From assembly GCA_037440525.1 (NCBI GenBank), contig JBBITW010000030.1:1-26203 (forward strand): 26,203 nucleotides of DNA, given 5' to 3'. This stretch comes from JBBITW01 sp037440525 (lineage in GTDB: Bacteria > Desulfobacterota > BSN033 > UBA1163). Within the stretch, counting starts at the first letter, position 1, and every line of letters begins with the position of its first letter. The translations under genes were made by a program, and so were the position numbers. Of this stretch, positions 21,913 to 26,203 are shown one piece after another. The notes beneath the pieces are model-generated. The model was not told the origin of the DNA, searched no databases, and worked only from the letters and a program-made list of their open reading frames with translations.

Positions 21913-23416
21913 TTCCTAATCCCTTCTTTCTCAATCCTTTACCATAAAGAAAAGGATAAACCATAACAGCAATAGCAATTAAGATTAAAATAATTACTCC
22001 AGGCCTTACAAGCCAGGAAAACCCATATCTTGCAGTTGATATGTAAAGATAGTTTTCAGCCAGACGTCCAAGAATGAAACCAAGCACAAATGGAGGACGT
22101 GGCCATCCAAATCTCACCATGAAATAACCTAAAGCCCCAAACACTATCATTGTAATGAGATCACCAATGTGATTGTTAGTGGTATAAGCACCTATAAAGG
22201 TAAGAAGGAGGATAAATGGTATTAGTAGATTCCCCCGTATTAGGGTAAGGCGAGCAAGGTGATTTATAAAGAATAGACTGGCAATAACCACTATAACATT
22301 AGCCACTACAATAGTCCAAACCATAGTAAATGTTAATGAGAGATGTTTAGTTAGCATATCCGGGCCAGGCACTATGCCAAGGAGGAAGAATGCACCAAGA
22401 AGAACAGCCATACCTGTGCTTCCAGGTATTCCAAAGGCAACTGTTGGGATCAAACCAGCCCCTTCTTTTGAATTATTTGCAGCCCCTGGACCAAGAACAC
22501 CTCTCACATCCCCTTTACCAAAATTTGACCTCTCTTCATGGCTCCTTGCACTCTGAACTGCATGGGCATATGATACCCATTGAGCAACACCTCCTCCAAG
22601 GCCCGGCATCATTCCAACGAATGTACCAATTAAGCTACATCGAACAGTGAGCCAGAAATAGCGGAATGTGTCTTTAATGCCATCTGTAACCCCTTTAGCG
22701 AGATTTCCCTCTGGTAGTTCTCCCGAAATGGAAGTTCCACGAACGAATAGATCTACAATTTCTGGAATTGCGAAGAGTCCTAAGATAGCAGGAAGAAGTG
22801 GAATACCTTCCCAAAGGTATGTCCAACCAAATGTAAATCGGAAGATGCCAGCTTGGAGGTCCTGACCAACCATAGAACAGATAAATCCAAATCCTCCAGC
22901 CAATAATCCAACAAACAGCCCTCGTCTGCTTTCTCCACTAAGGGATGATATACAGGAGAGGCCAACAACAATTACCATAAACATCTCAGGAGAGCCGAAT
23001 GCCAATACCAAGGGTCGGATGATTGGTATGGAGAGTGCGAGGAATCCTGCTCCTATTAAGGCCCCGATAAGAGAACTCATCAGGGCTGCACCCATTGCCC
23101 TTCCAGCCTCCCCCTTTTTTGCCATAGGGTGACCATCTACAATAGTAGCAACTGTGGTTGCTTCACCTGGGATTCCAAAGAGGATTGATGTAATATCACC
23201 TGTTGTCTGGACGACAGAGTGCATACCTAAGAGGAAAGGGAATGCCTCTCCAGGAGTCATTTTGTATATGAATGGAATCATGAGTGCGAGTGTGGTTGCC
23301 CCTCCAAGACCTGGTAGAATTCCGACCCAGAATCCTATAAATATTCCTATGAGCATGAAACAGAAGGGTTTAAGTTTAAAGAGAAGAAATAGTCCTTCTA
23401 CAAATGAATCAATCAT
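21902..23416 (-). CDS. tctA: Tripartite tricarboxylate transporter large membrane subunit TctA
   Basis: The translocating subunit of a TTT transporter, 504 residues with about 11-12 TM helices. Signature blocks are visible: WVGILPGLGGATTLAL near the N-terminus, a matching GMMPGLGGGVAQW in the second half (the family's internal repeat), GIPGEATTVATIVDGHPMAKKGEAGRAMGAAL, and NNSKEGAGLIPTVAFGIPGSTGMAVLLGAF. I choose ATG 23416 rather than the TTG at 23437, because the TTG overlaps the Shine-Dalgarno (GGAGGG) and the end of tctC. It begins 10 bp after the tctC stop and overlaps tctB, so the three form one unit. Confidence 0.94.
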   Translation of the reverse strand: MIDSFVEGLFLLFKLKPFCFMLIGIFIGFWVGILPGLGGATTLALMIPFIYKMTPGEAFPFLLGMHSVVQTTGDITSILFGIPGEATTVATIVDGHPMAKKGEAGRAMGAALMSSLIGALIGAGFLALSIPIIRPLVLAFGSPEMFMVIVVGLSCISSLSGESRRGLFVGLLAGGFGFICSMVGQDLQAGIFRFTFGWTYLWEGIPLLPAILGLFAIPEIVDLFVRGTSISGELPEGNLAKGVTDGIKDTFRYFWLTVRCSLIGTFVGMMPGLGGGVAQWVSYAHAVQSARSHEERSNFGKGDVRGVLGPGAANNSKEGAGLIPTVAFGIPGSTGMAVLLGAFFLLGIVPGPDMLTKHLSLTFTMVWTIVVANVIVVIASLFFINHLARLTLIRGNLLIPFILLLTFIGAYTTNNHIGDLITMIVFGALGYFMVRFGWPRPPFVLGFILGRLAENYLYISTARYGFSWLVRPGVIILILIAIAVMVYPFLYGKGLRKKGLGIEV

Positions 23417-23426
23417 GGATATAGGA

Positions 23427-24443
23427 TCACCCTCCAAATTTAAGATATTTCGTCAGCTCTTTAGTAATCTCTGGGGGCTGTTCAAGTATATACCTTACAG
23501 TTTTTATTGCATCTTCAGCAGAGACAAATTCAAACTCCATCATCAGTTTTTTTGCATCCTCTATGGCTTCAGGGTCTTTGGCCACCTTCGAAAAACCCTC
23601 TCTAAGGATATTCATCAGTTCTTCGGAGGTGCCAGGAGGAGCAACATAAGGTCTACCTATTAAATCCGGGGCACTGCGAAGGGCCATAATTGTTTTGGCT
23701 TTTTTATCAGCTGTTAAATCTTCATCAACAGGTATCGATTCAATCCCCTTATCAGAGACCCTTCCCCGGATAACAGGGCGAACGAGATTCCTTGAGATAA
23801 ATGGTTTTAAAGAGCTGTAAGTTCCTGTTCGGCTATCAACCTCTTTACGTTCAACAGCGAGCATTATGTCTGCACTCGAGGAGTATCCTGTTATTATCTT
23901 TAGATTCAACCCGAGAAATTCTTTAAGAAGTATTGGAAAGTCATATGTCAAGTCTCCCGGGCCAGTAGCTCCCACAATTACAGGTTCTTTTGTCTTTTTT
24001 ATGTCATCGAAATTTTTACAAGGGTGGTCAGTCCTAATAGCAAAGACAGTTGCCTCGCTACCTGCTGAACCAATCCATGAGAATTTAGCCATATCGAATT
24101 TAATCCCTTCAACTTTAGTGAGCTGGGCGATGGGAAGACCCCTGCTAAAAGTTCCTATTGTGAAACCATCAGGTTTTGCAACATTATAGATATGGTTTGC
24201 CGCAAGGATGCTATTTGCTCCAGGCATATTCTGGACGATTACAGCAGGTCTTCCTGGGATATGTTTTGGTAGGTGCTTTGCAATATGTCGGGCCATTCTA
24301 TCATAGCCACCACCAGGTTTATATCCCACAATAATGGTGATCACCTTTCCTTCGTAATATGGGCTTGAAAATAATTCCTGAGGAAAACTTAATCCAATAA
24401 GGATAGAAAATACTACAAAAATTAATAAGCTCATCCTTTTCAT
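23427..24443 (-). CDS. tctC: TctC/Bug-family periplasmic solute-binding protein
   Basis: Extracytoplasmic binding protein of the TTT transporter; family members bind dicarboxylates, tricarboxylates and aromatic acids. The start ATG 24443 gives 338 residues with a clean signal peptide (KRM, a hydrophobic run to about 20, cut near FSSP). Landmarks: IIVGYKPGGGYDRMARHIAKHLP, NMPGANSILAANHIY, GATGPGD, and PYVAPPGTSEE. The open frame extends 35 codons further upstream to 24548, but that part is encoded by a dispersed repeat and is not a protein; the strong Shine-Dalgarno AAGGAGGGAG 5 nt before 24443 decides the start. Its ligand is not readable from sequence; the neighbouring UbiD-type decarboxylase hints at an aromatic or unsaturated carboxylate. 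Confidence 0.93.
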   Translation of the reverse strand: MKRMSLLIFVVFSILIGLSFPQELFSSPYYEGKVITIIVGYKPGGGYDRMARHIAKHLPKHIPGRPAVIVQNMPGANSILAANHIYNVAKPDGFTIGTFSRGLPIAQLTKVEGIKFDMAKFSWIGSAGSEATVFAIRTDHPCKNFDDIKKTKEPVIVGATGPGDLTYDFPILLKEFLGLNLKIITGYSSSADIMLAVERKEVDSRTGTYSSLKPFISRNLVRPVIRGRVSDKGIESIPVDEDLTADKKAKTIMALRSAPDLIGRPYVAPPGTSEELMNILREGFSKVAKDPEAIEDAKKLMMEFEFVSAEDAIKTVRYILEQPPEITKELTKYLKFGG

Positions 24444-24448
24444 TTCTA

Positions 24449-24458
24449 CTCCCTCCTT
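24449..24458 (-). promoter_or_regulatory. Ribosome-binding site fixing the tctC start
   Basis: AAGGAGGGAG on the minus strand, 5 nt before ATG 24443. It rules out the upstream in-frame ATG at 24548, which lies in a repeat. Confidence 0.8.
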
Positions 24459-24510
24459 AAAAATTTTGGTTATTCTCCAATTTCGTTGCCAAAAAGGATT
24501 AAAGTAATTT

Positions 24511-24577
24511 AGCATTTCCCTCGAATCCTTGACCCCTTGAATCCTCATGATTTTGTCAAATTTTTTGGAGATGATCC
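24511..24577. repeat. 68-bp direct repeat, copy 2
   Basis: Same orientation and nearly the same sequence as 19827-19894. It lies in the gap between ubiD and tctC, in the likely 5' leader of tctC, and supplies a spurious in-frame extension (MRIQGVKDSRE) to the tctC reading frame. Confidence 0.85.
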
Positions 24578-24602
24578 TTATTTTTTATTAATTTTCGAAA
24601 TG

Positions 24603-24611
24603 ATTATACCA
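24603..24611 (-). promoter_or_regulatory. Possible extended -10 promoter before tctC
   Basis: TGGTATAAT on the minus strand (24611-24603) is a full extended -10 element. No good -35 hexamer is placed, as is common with extended -10 promoters. It would let tctCAB be transcribed apart from ubiD, with the 68-bp repeat in the leader. Confidence 0.4.
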
Positions 24612-24629
24612 TAAATTTAGTTTCTTACA

Positions 24630-26203
24630 TTAGATCAGGTCAGTTTTTATCCTTCTTGAAGCAAGCTTTTCACCTGTTTTATAATGTTCACCCCTCAATG
24701 CGAGTTCAGCCTCTTCTTCATTCTCCTCTGTCCATTGTCCGAGGGAATATCCATACCATGGGCTCTCAGGCCTCAATCTTGGAAGTCCCAATTCTTCCCA
24801 TATCTCTTTTGCCCTTTCCATATATTCCTTTTTGGGAAGGGATACCGGTGGAAAGGGTTCCTTTAAGAGTGCATTAATGAGCATTGCTGAATCGATAGGC
24901 CGTGGGTCACCACCTATTGGAACAGGTATCTGTTGAAATGGAGGGCCATGCCCGATTCTTCGATTTCCTATAATAGCCACATCCCTTTGTGGGTTCATTC
25001 GATATGACATAGCCCAAAAAATTGTGTCAAGGTTATGGGGATCTATATCATCATCAATTGCTATGACAATCTTCCCAACTCCAGGATCTCTGCTGATGGC
25101 TGCATATAGGGCTCGCCACCCATCATCAGGTGATGGGTTTTTAAATTGTAAGATGATGACCTTTCGGAGGTTTGTAAGGGGTTCGTGCATCACAACCTTG
25201 ACTAAACTTCCAATCCTGCACTCATATCTCAAATAATTGTAGAATAATGCTTCATATGCATCCCTTTTTATACAACTACTCTCACTTGGAGTTGCCTGAC
25301 TGATCCACGAACTCCATATGGGATTTCTTCTATGAGTTATTGCCTTCACTTCGAGATAGGGATTGTATTGCCTTGGATTCATATGCCCATGAGATTCACC
25401 AAATGGCCCCTCAGGTTCAATGAAGTCCGTAGGTATAATTCCTTCAAATACTATTTCTGCCTCTGCTGGTACCTCGATATCAATGGTTTTACACTTTACA
25501 AGTTGGATGGGTGAGCCCGAAAGACCGCCTGCCACCCCCAGTTCATCTATACCTCGAGGAACCTTTGTCACCGAAGCGTATGCAACTACAGGAGGTGCTC
25601 CGATCACAAGTGCAGCTTCAAGTGGAATACCTCTTTCACGGCATTTCCTCCAGTGCACCAAGAGGTCCTGTCCAAGGCCGCCTAAACATACACCAACCCT
25701 TTTTTGGGCCTTCACTTGTCCCCTATAGTTTCCAACATTTCTAATTTTTGTATCAGGATCTTTAGTTATCCAGCAGGAACATGTAGTATAAGGGCCATTA
25801 TCAAATCCGGGTGTGGAGATGGGGATTGGGAATTTATCTAATCCCCATCCCTCCCTCTCTATTTCTTTGTCCGTATAAACCTCTTCATGAACCGGTCCAT
25901 TTGAAATGAGTAATGGCGTAATGGGATTGGACATAGCCCTTTCCCATTTTCCATAAATTTCTTCAACTCTGCAACCAAGACCAATGGCATAGACATACCT
26001 CGATGCGGCATGAACTCCCACTGCGACAGACTGGCCGAGATATCTTCTCCCCTTGTTATCAACTACATTCTCGAATAGAAATCCTTTTCTTTCTTCCTCA
26101 GGGATTCCACCCCGGTATTGCCATCTCACAAGAGGATGAAGCTCTGTATCTTTATTGATCTCCCTCTTTACTCTTATTAGTAGACCATTTTCTTCAAGGG
26201 CCT
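24630..26203 (-). CDS. UbiD-family prenylated-FMN decarboxylase (5' end beyond window)
   Basis: Reversible (de)carboxylase of the UbiD family, which uses prenylated FMN made by UbiX to act on aromatic or alpha,beta-unsaturated acids. A GTG lies at 26129, but the frame stays open to the window edge and reads ALEENGLLIRVKREINKD and on to LHPLVRWQYRGG, the normal UbiD N-terminus, so the gene continues past 26203 and lacks only about ten residues. Counting from 26129: Arg136 in NVGNYRG and the acids Glu240 and Glu245 in EPEGPFGESHGH match the catalytic Arg-Glu-Glu set; SESSCIKRDAYEALFYNYLR, IDDDIDPHN and the C-terminal oligomerisation region are present. It is not ubiquinone ubiD by context; linkage to tctCAB and an aldolase suggests catabolism. 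No ubiX in view. Confidence 0.92.
   Translation of the reverse strand, partial: ALEENGLLIRVKREINKDTELHPLVRWQYRGGIPEEERKGFLFENVVDNKGRRYLGQSVAVGVHAASRYVYAIGLGCRVEEIYGKWERAMSNPITPLLISNGPVHEEVYTDKEIEREGWGLDKFPIPISTPGFDNGPYTTCSCWITKDPDTKIRNVGNYRGQVKAQKRVGVCLGGLGQDLLVHWRKCRERGIPLEAALVIGAPPVVAYASVTKVPRGIDELGVAGGLSGSPIQLVKCKTIDIEVPAEAEIVFEGIIPTDFIEPEGPFGESHGHMNPRQYNPYLEVKAITHRRNPIWSSWISQATPSESSCIKRDAYEALFYNYLRYECRIGSLVKVVMHEPLTNLRKVIILQFKNPSPDDGWRALYAAISRDPGVGKIVIAIDDDIDPHNLDTIFWAMSYRMNPQRDVAIIGNRRIGHGPPFQQIPVPIGGDPRPIDSAMLINALLKEPFPPVSLPKKEYMERAKEIWEELGLPRLRPESPWYGYSLGQWTEENEEEAELALRGEHYKTGEKLASRRIKTDLI

Noticed and set aside
23154..23663. 169-codon plus-strand frame opposite tctA/tctC
   Set aside because: It is the antisense of two well-supported genes and has no family resemblance.
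19903..26203. Reading the UbiD gene as ubiquinone-biosynthesis ubiD
   Set aside because: Neighbours are transport and aldolase genes with no quinone-pathway genes, so a catabolic role fits better.
1..26203. CRISPR array, rRNA, prophage or plasmid origin
   Set aside because: No regular spaced repeats, rRNA segments, phage structural genes or replication genes were seen.

Overview
The window looks like a chromosomal segment of an anaerobic, AT-rich bacterium, most likely of the Desulfobacterota / former Deltaproteobacteria or a neighbouring syntrophic lineage. I infer this from the prs-rplY-pth and ychF gene set, a membrane-bound pyrophosphatase, a lone molybdopterin oxidoreductase paired with a flavoprotein, a UbiD-type decarboxylase and scattered small palindromic repeats. 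Nothing in the window fixes the species.

Layout. 1-533: a BrnT/BrnA toxin-antitoxin pair whose toxin start is abutted by a hairpin. 534-946: a non-coding leader with a good sigma-70-like promoter for prs. 947-3178: the housekeeping run prs, rplY, pth. 3306-5411: hppA, of the K+-dependent sequence type, closed by a strong terminator and a small GTCATT-ended repeat element. 5700-12245: the most striking part, two convergent gene blocks. Plus strand: a trehalose-6-phosphate synthase (OtsA) fused behind a two-TM extracytoplasmic sensor plus HAMP module, then an MscS-type channel with two repeated C-terminal domains, then a TreT-type trehalose glycosyltransferase. Minus strand: a DacZ-like diadenylate cyclase followed by a trehalose-6-phosphatase (OtsB). 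Stop/start overlaps tie otsA to mscS, and the treT and otsB 3' ends overlap.

12484-15655: ychF, a TPR protein, a short hypothetical ORF, a cation diffusion facilitator and a small two-TM protein. 15757-19416 (minus): a molybdopterin oxidoreductase and a fumarate-reductase/aspartate-oxidase-like flavoprotein, 12 bp apart. 19417-19902: a repeat-filled gap holding a nested palindromic element and one copy of a 68-bp direct repeat. 19903-26203 (minus): a catabolic cluster of UbiD-family decarboxylase (running off the window end), tripartite tricarboxylate transporter TctC-TctA-TctB, class II aldolase/adducin enzyme and MBL-fold hydrolase. The second copy of the 68-bp repeat sits between ubiD and tctC.

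How the parts may work together (inference). The 5.7-12.3 kb block reads as an osmotic/turgor-stress module: a membrane sensor fused to compatible-solute synthesis, a solute-release channel, a second trehalose route, a phosphatase to finish OtsA's product, and a c-di-AMP synthase (a messenger known in other bacteria to control K+ and osmolyte balance). The 19.9-26.2 kb block reads as uptake of an organic, possibly aromatic, carboxylate followed by decarboxylation and aldolase-type steps.
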